A stretch of 64,000 nt of DNA from Phyto melanocephala (GCA_941918925.1 OW799233.1:4580001-4644000), one strand, 5' to 3'; counted from the stretch's first letter, positions 33,451-47,179 are shown. Numbers and translations: made by a program. The notes: a model not told the origin generated them from the letters alone.

Positions 33451-36400
33451 TCATAGAATTATAGCATTAGAATAAACACTTTTTGTTATGCAGGTCTCCT
33501 ATTTACGGAAATTGGAACCGCAGAAATCTTTAATTAAGTAGAGTGCAGTAGAAACGAGTACATATTTCGATTAGTTATCTTTTTTTTTAATTCCTAAATA
33601 CTACGATTATTGCTCGTTTAAATTAACGAGCTGCTATCGACTTTTCAAAAAAAAAAATATTTTTATTTTCTAACATTTATTGTTTTACTGTATACATATG
33701 TACATATGTATAAATAAACGGTTTAATTTTCCTAACTATAGCCAGAATTCAAACATCAATTACACTGCTTTGATTTAGTCGTCCAATAGTCCTCAATAAT
33801 ACGCGTAAAATCATCACTGATAAGAGTAAAATAAGATAAAAGTAAATAAAAATACGAATGTGGTAAAAGTCGATAGAATACATATTTATTAACGATTGTG
33901 GAGTGGTATATGAAAACACTCGTCCACCGATAAAAATATAATGTAGAAGTTTAAGAGAAGATTGTTAACCATCAGCAATTTTTAATGCTTCCTTAATTGC
34001 TAGAACGATGATGACCTCGTTAAAAAATCTTCAAAATGCCAGCTGGGAAGTATCATAAAGGTGACGAGGAGATATAACATGACTTGACGTTGGGAATAAC
34101 ATGTGGTGTTAAGGGAGTGTATATGATTGTGTTTCATGTGGTTAGTGCATAATTTACATACATTTTTGATGTGTCAAATTCGCATGCAGGATGCAGTTTC
34201 TTGAAATTCAACTACATTATCCGCTTAAAAAGATTGAGCTTTTTTATTGTGTCTGCAACATCAGCAATGGCTTATAGTTTTGTAAAAATTTTTTATTAAA
34301 AAATAAATTTTTTTTACTTGATCATTTGTAACAAAATACTATCCAATAGATATTGTTAAAAGAAACGGATTTATTTTTACATTTAGACGTCAAAATCTTC
34401 AATAATAATAAAAATAACAACTAAAGTGTTAATAAAAGTCTAGAAAATATACATATTTGTATTACTTAATTATTAAATTCGTGTTTGTGAACTATTTATG
34501 ACCCCATCTAGTTTGTTTAACAAACGAATTCCCTACACGCAAAACAAACCCAGTTATTTTTGTTTTCTTTTAAACATTTATTTCGTCACGACAATAAAGT
34601 GCTTGTTTCAATTTTCTTATTTAATTTTTACTTTTCAAGAAAACTTCGATACGGTTGTCTTGTAAACGTAGTATGATTTACAAAATTATTATAACAAAAA
34701 TAGTACAATATGATGTCTTCGCAAAAATAATATTTTATACAAAAGCATTTAAAACTAAATGTAATCATTAAATGCTGTTTGAAACAACAGTATGATTTCA
34801 AAGCAGTCAAGCTTTGATATATTTTAAATATAATTTGGTTTCAACTGTTCTTCTTCTTGTAAAATATATTTTTATTATTTAAAATGAAAAAAAAAAATAA
34901 AAAAAAATTTAAGAAATCGTAAAAATTGAAGATAAAAAAATTTTATTGCGTGTAAATTTATTTGTAACAATTAAAATAATAATAATAATAATAATAATAA
35001 TATAATTAACGCCAGATTTGATTAGTCGCCATTTGCGCAGTTAAATGTTGGCAACCCTAAAAAACAATTCAACAGCTGACAGTTTGGGGTTAGTAACAAT
35101 GACGAAATAAATATACAATTCTTGTCGACAACGCTGGAGTCAGGTTTCTGGATTTTTTTTCATTTCTTCCTTACCTTTAGACGACTATTTTTTTCAAATA
35201 ATCTCTTCGCGGGTAGATAAAGTTCCAACACTATTTCGACAATAAAACATATTAACTGCGGCCGATGAACTTTGAAATTTAAACAAGGTGTAACATAATT
35301 ATATTCGAGGATGCTTAGAGCATTGTTAAGCTAAAAAACCTCCACACCAAACAATATTTTTTACCATGCATCAGTACCATGGACAACAAAGGATAAATAC
35401 TGTTATTGTTAAGCTTAAGCTTAAATAGTGATGAGAATAGCCTTAATATAAGATTATTTTAGTTGCTGGCAATAAGCGCACTTGTTTTGTTTTCAAGTAC
35501 TTTTTTATTAAGGAGTTTTTTCCCAGTTATTTATAGACACACCTCTTACATGTTCAAATGTGTTCGAATATGCTTTTAAACTTTTTTTTTTTGCTGCTTT
35601 GTTATAGAAATTATAATTTCACAATTTTTAACTTGTGTGCCTATATTATCATGAGAATGAGAAAAACAAAAGGAACTTTCGCGTATACCGTTTTCTGTAC
35701 TACACCCCTGATATTCTGTTTGCAACTCTCACTCACAAAATCCAAAGTTTGCAAACTTTAACTTAGATGTGTGAGAGAGATGTGTTATTAAACAAATACT
35801 CTTTAGCTGCAATATCGCCTAATACCACGATGAAGAATCTGTCACATTTTATTCCAATTCTTTTTTTTTTTTTCTTCTTTGTTTTTATTAAACTTGAAAG
35901 CTTTTCGTTAAAAATATATGGCCCTTGTCCACAATATATCAATATATTTTCAAAACTTTCGGTTTTTTTTATTTGTATTCATTACACTCATTTCATACTT
36001 GTTGTCCTTCGAACGAAATGACAACAAATACATTTTGTGTGAGTGTATGAAAGTGTTTTTGATTTAATTTATATATTCTGCCATTGAGAGTAAAATGTGC
36101 AATTGAACTCGATTGGAAATGAGAAAATGTCATGCATTAAAAGTTTCTTAAATTAATTTATCTAATTATTCTATTTCACTGCACACTGGCTACACTTGCA
36201 CTTATTTCGAGTCCGTTTACTCTGTGTGTGCAGTTTGTGCAGCCAAACAATAATTCACACAGAAAAGTGAAATTAACTGCAATTGATAATTTAGTTAAAG
36301 AACGACAACAAACGAACAGAAACAGAAACAGAAAATAGAAAACTGTTCATTTTCTGCTACTTATTATAAACTGCAAATAACTTAAATGAAATGAAAAATA

Positions 36401-37498
36401 GAAAAGAGAAAAGATTTGAAATAGCGTGGTATAGAAACTTCAAACGAAATTTACCAACAACCACGAGTTGTTGCTGCTGATGAATGATGGATAGATGGAT
36501 GGGTGGTTGTGTAGTTCTAGTCACTGGGTTGCCAGGTCAACAAGAAATGTTTTAAATATTAAAATTGTTACTGCTATTTTTTATCTCTTTGAGTAATATT
36601 TAGAAAATAACAGTCTAATATTTTATTATTGTTTTTTCTTTTGCGTTTTAAAAACGATGGAATATTTCTACATTTATTTAGTCAACTAGTCCAAGTCAGT
36701 CATTTATTTATTCATTTTGCTAGTTGTTTTATTTGTTTGTGTCTTTTTATAGTTTTGCTCTTCTTGTGCATAAATCTTCTTATTTGACGTTATAAATGTT
36801 TCTTGTGACATGAACCAAAAGACGAATGTTATTCAAACTGTGTTGTACCGAACTGTTGCTAGAATCTGCATTAAAAACTTCAGCTGTGGATTTGTTAGGT
36901 TATTTGCTATGGGGCAACATCGTACAACATGCATTTGTACTAAATGCAATTCATTTAATAAGAAAAAACAAGAAAGTGTAACGTTAAGTGATTGTTTTTT
37001 TTTTGAATATTAATTGAATTGAAACTAGAAAAAAGAAGAAATTTTTTTTTAATTATTTTTACTTAAAACGTGCTTTTTTATTACTGTTTTTATTTTTCTA
37101 GTAAATTCATACTAAGCCAAAAGATAAAAGATATAGAAAGGGAATAAATTAATTTGTTATAAAAAAATGCAAAAATCTTAACAAAAATGCCCGTACAGCA
37201 TAAAAAAATTAAACAGAATAGAAATTCTGCGATATATGTATTTACCAGCATTTTACACGCTATTTAAAAGCAATACACGTGAATTACATGAATCTCGGTG
37301 TATCTGATGTATTTAGAGGTCTAGTATTATAAAATTCCAAAACTAATTGGATTACAATTAGATCGATCAGGAGATTGAAAATTATCTTAATCTGTTAGAT
37401 TTGTAATAGTGTCATCCTATCAAAGGGTATCGATCTATAATTAAAACAATTTTAGATTAAGTCGAAAAACGTACTCAGAGAAGCAAATGTTTCAATTG
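33451..37498. other. AT-rich non-coding stretch
   Basis: No gene is recognised. It includes an (AAT)n tract at 34975-35002. The somewhat GC-richer DNA at 35030-35110 (GGCAACCCTAA, then CAGCTGACAG) and at 36460-36540 could be regulatory, but nothing proves it. Confidence 0.4.
34975..35002. repeat. AAT trinucleotide microsatellite
   Basis: (AAT)n tract of about 28 bases. Confidence 0.9.
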
Positions 37499-37501
37499 TA
37501 A

Positions 37502-37618
37502 GGGCCGTATTGATAAAAAATATTTTAGGTTTATTGAAGGCTTATTTGACAAATTTCTCTACAACATCTGCCAAATAAGCCTTTAATAAACCTAAAATAT
37601 TTTTTATGAATACGGCCC
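37502..37618. mobile_element. 117-bp hairpin MITE, PIF/Harbinger-type
   Basis: The two halves are near-perfect inverses: GGGCCGTATTGATAAAAAAT at the left, and the inverse of GGGCCGTATTCATAAAAAAT at the right. The symmetry continues through AATAAGCC/GGCTTATT towards a short loop. It is flanked by TAA at 37499-37501 and 37619-37621. A 3-bp TWA duplication is typical of PIF/Harbinger (Tourist-like) elements. Non-coding. Confidence 0.8.
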
Positions 37619-37815
37619 TAAGTATTTGAATACTTAAATACAACAGGCTTCAAAACAGCATGACTAGGCTGCAGTCGTTGTCATGTAGTCAGATACACAC
37701 CCTTTAATGTTAAAATTAAAGTTTGCAAACTCTTAATCTTGATCAATTTTTCTATTTAAGCACCGAAGAATATTTAAAATAAAATTCAAGGATCTTAATT
37801 AAATACTTAAATTTG

Positions 37816-38600
37816 AACAAGTAAGAGTGCTATATTCGGCCATGCCGAATCTTATATACCCTTCACAACGTGTAGTCATGCAATAACAGTTGCTTGTATC
37901 ACCATTCATCCCATATGAAATACGTACACGTATGTATGTTAAAAAAACGAAAAAAAAAATTTTTTTTAAAAAAATTAAAATAAACAAAATTTATTATATA
38001 TATAATATACATATATAAAACAAAAAAAAAAATAAAAAAAAAAAATTAAAAAAAAAATTAAAAAAAAAAAATAATAAAAATATAAATAATATATTAAATA
38101 AAAAATAAAAAAAAAATAAAAAAAAAAATTAAAAAAAAATTTTTAAGAAAATTAAAAAAAATTTTTTTTTGGCTCAGCTGGGATTCGATGCCACGTTTTC
38201 TCTAACCAGTATACACGTTTGTATGTATGTATGTTGTTGTTGTAATGTTGTTTTTGTGAAAAAAAAATCGAGGTGGTCGTGGGTTTTTGCTCATATCTCA
38301 GTTGTTTATGTACCGATGTTTCTGATTTTCAATACCGATCTACTCCCGAATATTTCTGATATTTTAATACCTTACTCGGGTCCAACCTATGTCGGGGGGC
38401 TTCAAAAAGTTGATTTCAACATACACACGGACAGACGGACAGACTGACAGACTGACAGACTGACAGGGCTTAATCGACTCCCCTATTCATAAGCTTTCAG
38501 AAAATATATACTTTATGGGGTCGGAAATGAAAATTGTAGAAATTTCACACGGAATGACAAACCTATATATACCCGTTTTCACTGTGTGAAGGGTATAAAA
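37816..38600 (-). mobile_element. DINE-1-like (HINE) element, copy c
   Basis: Minus-strand copy. The 3' terminus is AACAAGTAAGAGTGCTATA at 37816, followed by the hairpin ATTCGGC-CAT-GCCGAAT. An AT-rich core of A-runs lies at about 37950-38165. A GACAGACGGACAGACTGACA run at 38428-38465 precedes the TATATACTTTATGGGGTC block at 38502-38520. The 5' end is GTGAAGGGTATAAAAA at 38600. It is close to copies a, d and e. Confidence 0.8.
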
Positions 38601-38839
38601 AGTAAGAGGTGCGCTACTCACTTATATTAAATACGGCAGCAATATTGTAATAATCTGATATAAAAAAAATAGTCAGCGCCGGCGGTGGTGACCACGAAGC
38701 AGCGGCGGTGCACAAAATTTAACTGCGATTACTTACAATACCAGCGTTAAACTTTTAGTTAAAAGCTTTGAAAATATAAATTTTATAAGTGCAACTAACA
38801 AGATTAACTACAAAAATATCCTTTGTTTATGCTTCCGAG

Positions 38840-39000
38840 AGCGCTCTTCGAAGACATAATTTTTAGTTGCGGTGTCCCGCTTGTAGGTCTCTGTTTTTTT
38901 TAGTTAATAAGCGCTTTTTTCATCCCTTTAGATGCTCAATAATGCCTTCTCCTTATGCTCTGCTGAAAAAGAAAGCAGTAGTAGACGCATTATTTCCACA
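38840..39000 (+). repeat. Unclassified dispersed repeat, copy 1
   Basis: A block with CGCTTGTAGGTCTCTG, TAATAAGCGCTTTTTTCATC, and AATGCCTTCTCCTTATGCTC is similar to 41190-41310 over about 110 bp. No protein or terminal structure is visible. Confidence 0.5.
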
Positions 39001-41189
39001 TCTATAATAGCACTGGTCTGCAGCAGAAATCGCCTTTGCATTAAAATATGTGGACTATAGCGATTTTAACGCGCTAAACTCAAGTCCGCTTAATGGTTTA
39101 TCTATTCAGCTCTGATTTTGTATGGGCATGCATAATAGTTCATTATAACTTGAACTTGAGTCCGATTTTGAGCAAAATACCAGCAAATGTTAGACATGAA
39201 AGTTTTTGTTTTTTTTTTCAGAATAGTGTAACAAGCAGTATAAAAGACACACCCTGCTGTTCCATCATTTTTAATCAATTTAAGAGTTTTCATGGATGGA
39301 AAGGAACGGAAGCAAATAAAGTCTGCGCTATAGACAAAATTCGAATTTTTTTTCTGTGGGTTAAAATAAATTTTTAAAGTATTTTTTTTTAATGATATTT
39401 ACGAATTTTAACTAGTTGGACTAATTTTTGTGGGCAGCTTTTAAGAACAAAACTTGAGCTAAACATTAAGAGATAATTGAGGCCTTAGGGTACGAATTTG
39501 AAGTTTCTATTGTTCGAGTTTAGATGGGTGAACATTTAAAAGGGAAACATTTAGTGTGTTAGCAATTATGGGTGGGTAAGGGAGCATCGTTTTTGTGTTC
39601 GGTATTCAGAGACATGCTTTGTTAACGAATAAAAAATATATAAATAGCTAATAATAACAACAATAATGAAATGTTGCTGACAATATGTTCGACTATAAAA
39701 AATTAAGGGAATAAACAAAAGAGTATTGCGGATGTTTATATTTCAAACTCGGACATTCAAAGAATTTAAGCAGAAGCAATCGAATACCACCTGAAAATTG
39801 CATTGATTGGATAAGGTGTTGTCAGTATTTATACAAAATTTCATTTCATTCTTATATGTGAAGGTTAAATGTTTTTAATAAAATAAGAAAATATTTATTA
39901 TTTTTTCTTCACAGCAGTTTCATGCTCTATACTTTATGATAAAAAGTATGCAAGTTGTTGGCAAAATGAATTAGAAAAAAAAAAATAACAAAAAATATAA
40001 ATAAAAGCTTGCAAATATATGTATTTCAGCCAATCCAGGTAAAAAAGGCAACAATGCTTAACATAAAGTCTTAGGGAAAACAGATAAACTAGAATAAATA
40101 TGCCACCAATTAAAGTCGCTGCATTTTAGCTTCAGCTAAGGAAAACACTGTTGTAGTTAAAGATGACGATATCGCCACAAAAGGAATGAGATAAATTGAA
40201 CTATACCATGCAGTTGTTTTACGTTTAAGCCATATACATTTCCAGTTTAACTAATTTCATTCCTTGCACTAAGGATTTTACTTCATTGCTATGCAGGCTA
40301 CTGGTTATTGTTAATATCTACAACATTGCTATGCAAGACACACACACACAAGCGTACACTTTTACAATACAGATATGCAAACAATGAAACACAATCTAGC
40401 TTTAGCATTTAACAGAAAATTTACCATAAATGTCAAAAGTCTTTGCTTTTTTGGCTGATATGAGCAACTAGCACCGATTGCCACTAAGACTGCTGCCACC
40501 AGTAACTCTACATTGCTCCAACACATTTAACTTATTTCAGCATGTTTCTAGTTATAAACAATTATGCACGTTTGAAACAAAGTGTGTCAGAATGTAACAT
40601 TTACTAACATTGTTGCAGTTGTATTTATGCTGATAAAGAAGAGAAGTGCATAAAAACAAAATTTGTTAAACAAATTGACTTGTTCCACATGAATACAAAA
40701 ACACCTGTTCAGCAAAGTGCTTGCGACTAAGTCAATGCAAGAGTGTTTGTACTTTGTCTGATACTGGATTGTTTTTTTTTTTTTTTTTTTTTTGGTGCAC
40801 CATGAATGAGAGTATAATATTTAGTTGAAAACAAAATGTTATATCAAAGATTCTCAACTTTTATGAATTTTTTTATCGTAAAAACTGAATACCTAAAAAT
40901 GATTTTTATAAGTAAAGAATTAATTGAATATGTTTTAAGCCCGAATTGCAAACGTATTAGTTGGTGGTCATAGCTAAAAAATATTGCTTCGGAGTCTTTC
41001 TGTATAGTCGATTCTGTAAAATGTTGATGGCTGTAGTAGAAATATTATGACCACAAAGATAAAGTGCGTCTGCATAAGCCTGAATCATTCGATTGATTTA
41101 ATAATTCGTTTTTATTCTTACAGTAACTTCACCAATAAAAATGTATTACCAAAAGGCACTGTTTTCATGAGCGCTTGAGAAAGGCATGA
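39001..41189. other. AT-rich non-coding stretch
   Basis: No gene is supported. A 22-base T-run lies at 40772-40793. Near 40331 there is a short CA tract. Confidence 0.45.
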
Positions 41190-41310
41190 TGTTTATATGC
41201 TATGTCTCACTTCGTAGGTCTCTTTTTTGCAATTAGGAAGCGTTTATTTCTTCCCTACCAAAAGCAGCTTTATCATGCCTTCCGCCTACGCACTGCTGGT
41301 AAAGGTGGAA
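41190..41310 (+). repeat. Unclassified dispersed repeat, copy 2
   Basis: TCACTTCGTAGGTCTCTTTT, GGAAGCGTTTATTTCTTCCC, and CATGCCTTCCGCCTACGCAC align in the same order with 38840-39000, at roughly two-thirds identity by eye. Confidence 0.5.
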
Positions 41311-43111
41311 GAGATACTTTTTAATCAATTTTTTTCAATTTATTTTTTACTGCTGGAATAATAATAAGCAGTACAGAAGTTATATTTTGTTGCACTTTCG
41401 TTAACAGATAAATTAAGCATTTCCAAGTATACAGTATGATGAGCGAGTAAAGTCTGTACTGTGTACAAAACTTAAAAACTACTTTTGTGGTTTTTAATGG
41501 GTGAGTAATTACCCATTTTGATTTTGAAAATTTGATAAAAAAAAAATGCAAAACCAAATAAAATATTAATTTGTGGCGATAAATGAATAACTGCCGTTTT
41601 ATTATTTTATTATGAATTATTATTATTTTATGTGAATGTTGCCTGCAATTCCAATTCAGGTATACCAACACTGACAGCTATTATTCAGGCTTCCAGAGCT
41701 GGAAATGTGGCTTAATTGTTTTTTAACAATAATTTGATTTTCATTAGGTTTATCGCATCGCGAGGTTTTGGTGCATGTCTCTATTGATTGTAACCTTGAC
41801 AGCGACGACAATTTTATATATTTATTGGCACTGACCGTTACTCTCCTCGGTATGCACTCTTTGCACAGAGCGTGGTTGTTTAATGGCCCTAAAAGTGAAT
41901 GTACATAATTACAAGCTCATTTCTTACACTCACAAAATTCAATAATTTGCAAAAAGTATTCGTTTGCTAGTGTATTTATGGTGAAATAGCAAATCTTACT
42001 TTTATAGCGAATCTTTTTTTTAAATAAAAAACTAAATATAAAAAAAAAAACACCGTTTACACTTCACCTAAGAACTAATTTACTTGTGATTATATATATA
42101 TTTTTCTCCAATAATAATGTAATCGAGTGAGTTCCGCTTTGAATTGCAAATTGGTTGTTGGTTGTCAAAATCGTGTTGATGCTAAATATAATGTCCAAGT
42201 TGGGAATGGCTGTTATACATTTAAACATTGATATTCTGCTGGTATTCAAATCTTAATGAATAAAACTGTAAAATATTCTAAAGTATTTGAGAGACTAACA
42301 GCGACAATATAATAGCTGGCATTTGCCAAGTTTTGGAAGAAATAAAGATAAACAAATTTGTTGATGTGGTTTTTCTAAAGGATGTGGTTGAGAAGGAAAA
42401 TTTTATTAGCGGCAGCATACCATGTAAGCCAAAAGTGTTTCTTTATTTAATACACTTTACTTTACGCTTCCAAAAGTGATTTGTTTTTTTATTTTTAGCA
42501 CAGCAAAAATCCTTTAAGGCCCCTTTGAATTTTGAATATATGGCAATTTAGGGTCTCCATGGTATTATACGGTTCAGTGACATCAGTTTGTCCACCATAA
42601 TTTTATTAATTTTTATCAAACTTCAAACTATGCATGTAAATACTAGCGAATGTGTGTGTTTTTGTAATGCTTTTAAATAACATAAAAGAAATTCTTAGAA
42701 ATATTTTCTAAATTTTTGTAACAATTTTATGTTACACACTATATTGAGCAGTGAAACATTTTTTATATATTTTTCATTTTTCTTTTATAAAATTCTATAA
42801 CAAAATAAAAAAAAAATTAAACAAAAAAGTAGAGAAACGAAAAACAGAATATTCTTACCACCTTCATGACCGGATAGTTATAAGTATTTGAAAATTAAGT
42901 TACAGTAGAAGCACTTGTATATTTGTGCTTATATTCCAGTTTGGTTTAAACCGATTTGTCAATTTTCAACGGTTATAATTGTCTAGGCTGTGGTTTGTAT
43001 TCTGGTGCATTTAGCATGCTCAAAAAATTAATCAGGAGCTTCAATAATTTAATAAATAAAACAAATTAAATATAATAACTTTTGTGGTTAAAATATGAGA
43101 AAAAACAGAGG
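41311..43111. other. AT-rich non-coding stretch
   Basis: No gene or dispersed repeat recognised. A 116-codon open frame on the minus strand at 41321-41671 is low-complexity. Confidence 0.45.
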
Positions 43112-43406
43112 CAGTCGTGTTTTTTGCTCAAATCTCAGAAAGTTATGGAGCGATCATGCAAAGCTTCAATTGCAATACATTCACGTATATTTGCAAAAGA
43201 TTGACACTACAAACGGATCTGACTAACATGTGGGACCTTCTAAAAATTATTTGCAACCAACACACAGACATGGCTCAATCGACTCTCCTAGTCATAGGCA
43301 TTAAAAAAATATATACCTTGTAGGATCGGAAATCGATATTTTAGAAATTACAAACGAAATGTCAAAGCTCTTTACAGCCTTGGCACCACAGGTGAAGGGT
43401 ATAAAA
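43112..43406 (-). mobile_element. DINE-1-like element, 5' fragment (copy f)
   Basis: Minus-strand fragment. GTGAAGGGTATAAAAA at 43406 is the 5' end. TATATACCTTGTAGGATCGG near 43308 is the drifted CATAAAGTATATA block. The AACACACAGACATGGCTCAA region and the TTGCTCAAATCTCAGAAAG block complete it. The AT core and the 3' hairpin are absent. Confidence 0.65.
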
Positions 43407-43428
43407 ACAACCACAATAAAGTAGCAAC

Positions 43429-43677
43429 TACACGACATGTTTCTGACGTCTGACTTGACAAATTCCTTTAAAGCATTACTTCTGTAAAAAACAAGTATTG
43501 AGGCATCTGACAAAATTTAAATTAGAGCGCGCTTTATTTTCTTCTGTCAAAACATGTGACATCAGCCGTTGGCAGAAATCTCTGCTGCTTGGCAAAGCAG
43601 TCAGCGAACTACAACTTTAACAGACATGTAGGTTTACATATGTCTCACAAAGTCCGATGTAAAAAACATGCCTTAAC
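43429..43677. mobile_element. MITE with inverted repeats, copy 2
   Basis: It matches copy 1 at 6954-7244 in the same orientation, with shared blocks ATTAGAGCGCGCT, TTTTCTTCTGTCAAAACATG, GACATCAGCCGTTG and TTTACATATGTCTCACAAA. The ends GACATGTTTCTGACGTCTGA (left) and GATGTAAAAAACATGCC (right) are the drifted inverted repeats. It is about 40 bp shorter than copy 1. Confidence 0.75.
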
Positions 43678-44379
43678 TAAGTTATAAACCTATGGCCAGG
43701 AAAACATTGTAAATTACTGTGTGCTCGTGCTCATGTCTTAGAAAGTTGTGCAGTGATGGCAAAAAACGAAACAGTACAGCATTTTTATTATTTTTTTATT
43801 ATTATTTAAAGTCAAAATTTTTTTAAATAAATTTTTTTTCGAAAGTTTAAATTTTCCACCTCTTGGACAATTGGGTATCTGCTGTTACTATTTAAATATA
43901 TGAAATATGTGAGCAAACGTAAAATATTTTTTTCATATTTCTAATATTTTTAATCTTTTTTATTAAATTCAATAGAGCAGAGCTGGATAAAACTCTCTAC
44001 AGTGTTGCGGTTTCTATGGCAAAATGAGTGCCACAATTTAATGCAATTTTTTTACAACTTAGTTAAACACTCTATATCACTTCCAAATACTAGTACATAT
44101 AAGAGATTTTTTTTATGTTTCACTTATACCGTCCTTAACTGTTGCAAGTCAAAACGTGAGGTCTTGGAAATTTCTGGTTTAGTTTTTTGCTTTTTTTTAA
44201 CAAAAAAACTTTATAATACATATATTTTAAAATATGAAATTTTTAATCGAATTAATTTAAAAGTATTATTATTTGTATTTGTATTATTTGAGTTGTGTTT
44301 GTTTTAAGGTGAAGGTGCACAATACCTTTGACGTCTGCTTGCTACGTTTTAGTTGCTGCTGGTAAGAGATGCTATAGTG

Positions 44380-45336
44380 CACAGAAAAAAATAAATATGA
44401 ATTTCAATTACGAAATTAATACTATTAATTAAAAAAATGTTTAATTTTGCTCCAATCATCAAAATGATACTACTAATTATATAAAAATTAATGGTTGTAA
44501 TTGAAAAAATATTGCAAAAAATATCAATTAAAACAGTTTTAAAAAATTAATTAAATTTTTCCTAATTTTTAAAAGTTGGTTTTAATTAATTAAATCATGC
44601 CTATAATTGAAATTTGCGATTTATATAAATAAAGAATTTATTGTATCAGTAATTTATATTATTAAAACTGTTTTAAATAAAATTACCCAAAAAGGAAACA
44701 TTAATTTTTTTAATATTTTTTCTTAACATAAATTTTAATTACATTTCATTACATATATACTAATAATTTAATATAAGATGTAGGGTTCCAAAAGTACACA
44801 TACTATGCCATGTCAAACGCCGGATTTCTGAAAATAATTGGTAGCATCAATAACCTAAACATAATGGAATATTTACCGGTAAAAAAGCTTGATAAGAGTG
44901 TAGACTACTACTGACTTACCTATCAAATTGAGAATCTTGAGCAATATACCAGAATACAAGAAATATTGGCTTTGGACACATCTATGTACATATAATGAAA
45001 CTAAAATAATTTATTATAATTAAAACAATATATACATACATATTTATTATATGTGTGCACCTACCAGAACTATCTCTTGTAGATTGTCCACTATTTTTTA
45101 TTATTCTGCTCCTTGGATAACAAATATTAAATTTATTCTTCAAAAGCAAATTTTAAAAAAATGTCATTTAAAATAAAATTTTATATTTTTTCAACTGACA
45201 GAAATCTCAATGTTTTTTGAAAATATTTTATATCAATTAAAAAAATTAATTAAATTAAATAAAATTTTAATTGGAATTTAAAAACAATTCAAAAAGTCAA
45301 TTAATTGAAAAAATTTCAGAAATATTTTTTTCTGTG
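44380..45336. mobile_element. AT-rich terminal-inverted-repeat element, about 957 bp
   Basis: The left end CACAGAAAAAAATAAATATG and the inverse of the right end CACAGAAAAAAATATTTCTG share 14 perfect bases, then a looser TGAAATTT-CAATTA block. The interior is almost entirely A/T with many palindromic ATTAATTAAT stretches and no open frame of note. It looks like a non-autonomous DNA transposon. No clear target duplication is visible, so the superfamily is unknown. Confidence 0.6.
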
Positions 45337-47179
45337 TGAGCATTTTATTTAAATTTTTTTAGTTTGCATTCTACCATTTTCTTTTTCTCTTTTATCTATT
45401 CGAAACTATAAATACTGAGATTATATTGTTATCCTTCTGTATACATTTCTACATATGTGTACATATGTTCGTAGATATGTGGGTGTGTTTATCAAGTACG
45501 TAAAAAATATATTTCTGTTGGTTTATAATTTTTAAACACAACATATATAATAAATACATATGTACATAGGTGAACTATAATTTACATATTTATGTATATG
45601 TATAGATATGTCCTTGGTAAGGATTTTTGTGTTTTAGTTATATTTGTCTTTTTTTTAATTCTGTTTTTTTAAGTCAAGCAACATGTGGATTTAGCTGAAG
45701 GTAATCTGCGTATACAAATAAGTTTATGAATAGAAAAATAAACAAATCTTTCGCTAGTAAATGCAATATCATAGAATTATTTAGAAATAAAATTTCGTCT
45801 TAAAGAGCTGGGAAGGGAAAGAAATGCAGGAATATTTTACTAGATAAATATACATACATACATACTTAAATGATTTACATGGTAATGCATTAAGGGATAT
45901 TTTATGAGAGAGGAGGAAAAGAAATAGCATAGAACTAGCACACATGAGGCTGTTAGTTTTGTTCAAAAAAAAAAAAAAGTTTTTAACAAACCTCTTGTAA
46001 AACCGAAATAAAGAAATTTCTAAAATCATACAAAATTCAAAATGAGCGGTATGTTTAGACTTTATGTAAAATAAACAGCAACTGGAATAGAGACATAGAT
46101 TTAGTTAAAGTAGGTATAACACTTGAGTAGTTTTGTGGTTGAGGTAATTATTTTTTAATTTCTAAAATTTTTACTCAAAAATCAACACATCATATATTTT
46201 AAATTCTTTACTTCTTAATTTGCATAATCTATTACAAGGGATCTGCTTTTGGCCTTAAGAAGTTTGTTGTTGTTAGTAAATATTTTTGCATAAATTGCAG
46301 TTAATTAGTCAGAATGTACAATAACAAGCTTGTGTTCACCACTAGATTATGTTAATGAAGTTAAAATATAATGAATAATTGTTTGATTAGAAAGTCAAAG
46401 ATATTTGATTAAACTAATTTACAATTCAAACAATTGGATGAATGTGAATATATTTTTGTATAAAAATAATAATCGTAATAGAAATATTTTCAATAAGTAC
46501 TTAAGTATAATAACATAAGTTCTAATAAATTAAAATATACTTTAACATATATATAACATTGTTTAAAAAATTTTCTTGTGTGTAGAATACTTCTGAAAGC
46601 TGTTAGGTAAAAGAAAAGTTGTTTAAGTTGTGTAACTTGAAATTTAATCTGTAAAATTTTTATGCTGGACTTAGACTGGAATACATTATTGCATTCCACA
46701 TTGGGCCATCCAATCTGGTATATCGATCTCCCCTACGAGGCATTCCGACTTAAAACCCATCACAAATAAAAAAGGTAATAAATATTGTTACAGATTTATT
46801 TTTAAATAGCTTAATTTACATTATAATTTATATTAGTTGTAGTAGTTTAAGTTACTGTAGTTTTATTTGTATTAGTTTATTTCGCTGATTGTTCGAACAT
46901 GATGTTTGTTATTATGTGTAGCATACTTTTAGGCACTTCTATTATTCGTGCATATTACTTAACGTCTTTATTTAAATGTAACGTTTTTCGAATGTACTAG
47001 AATGTAAATACGAGAACTTTGTCGAATGTTACCGAACACCACTGTGTTACTAAAATTAGCTGAACAACACAGCTAACATGATCAGTATAACAGCAGAGCT
47101 TGCAAAGCGCGTATCAAAATGAGTTTGATAACAAAAGTGTATAACAATAAGTGAAATAAGTAAAGTGCTATAAAACAAT
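45337..47179. other. AT-rich non-coding stretch
   Basis: No gene recognised. The last part (46790-47180) may belong to the hammerhead-bearing repeat that follows, but its limit cannot be drawn from three partial copies. Confidence 0.4.

Noticed and set aside
35030..35110. Promoter-like GGCAACCCTAA and CAGCTGACAG sequence
   Set aside because: Short motifs only; no downstream exon or TATA/Inr arrangement that would support a promoter.
41321..41671. 116-codon minus-strand open frame
   Set aside because: Composition is that of A/T-rich random sequence (I, K, L, F, H), with no domain and no splice or promoter context.
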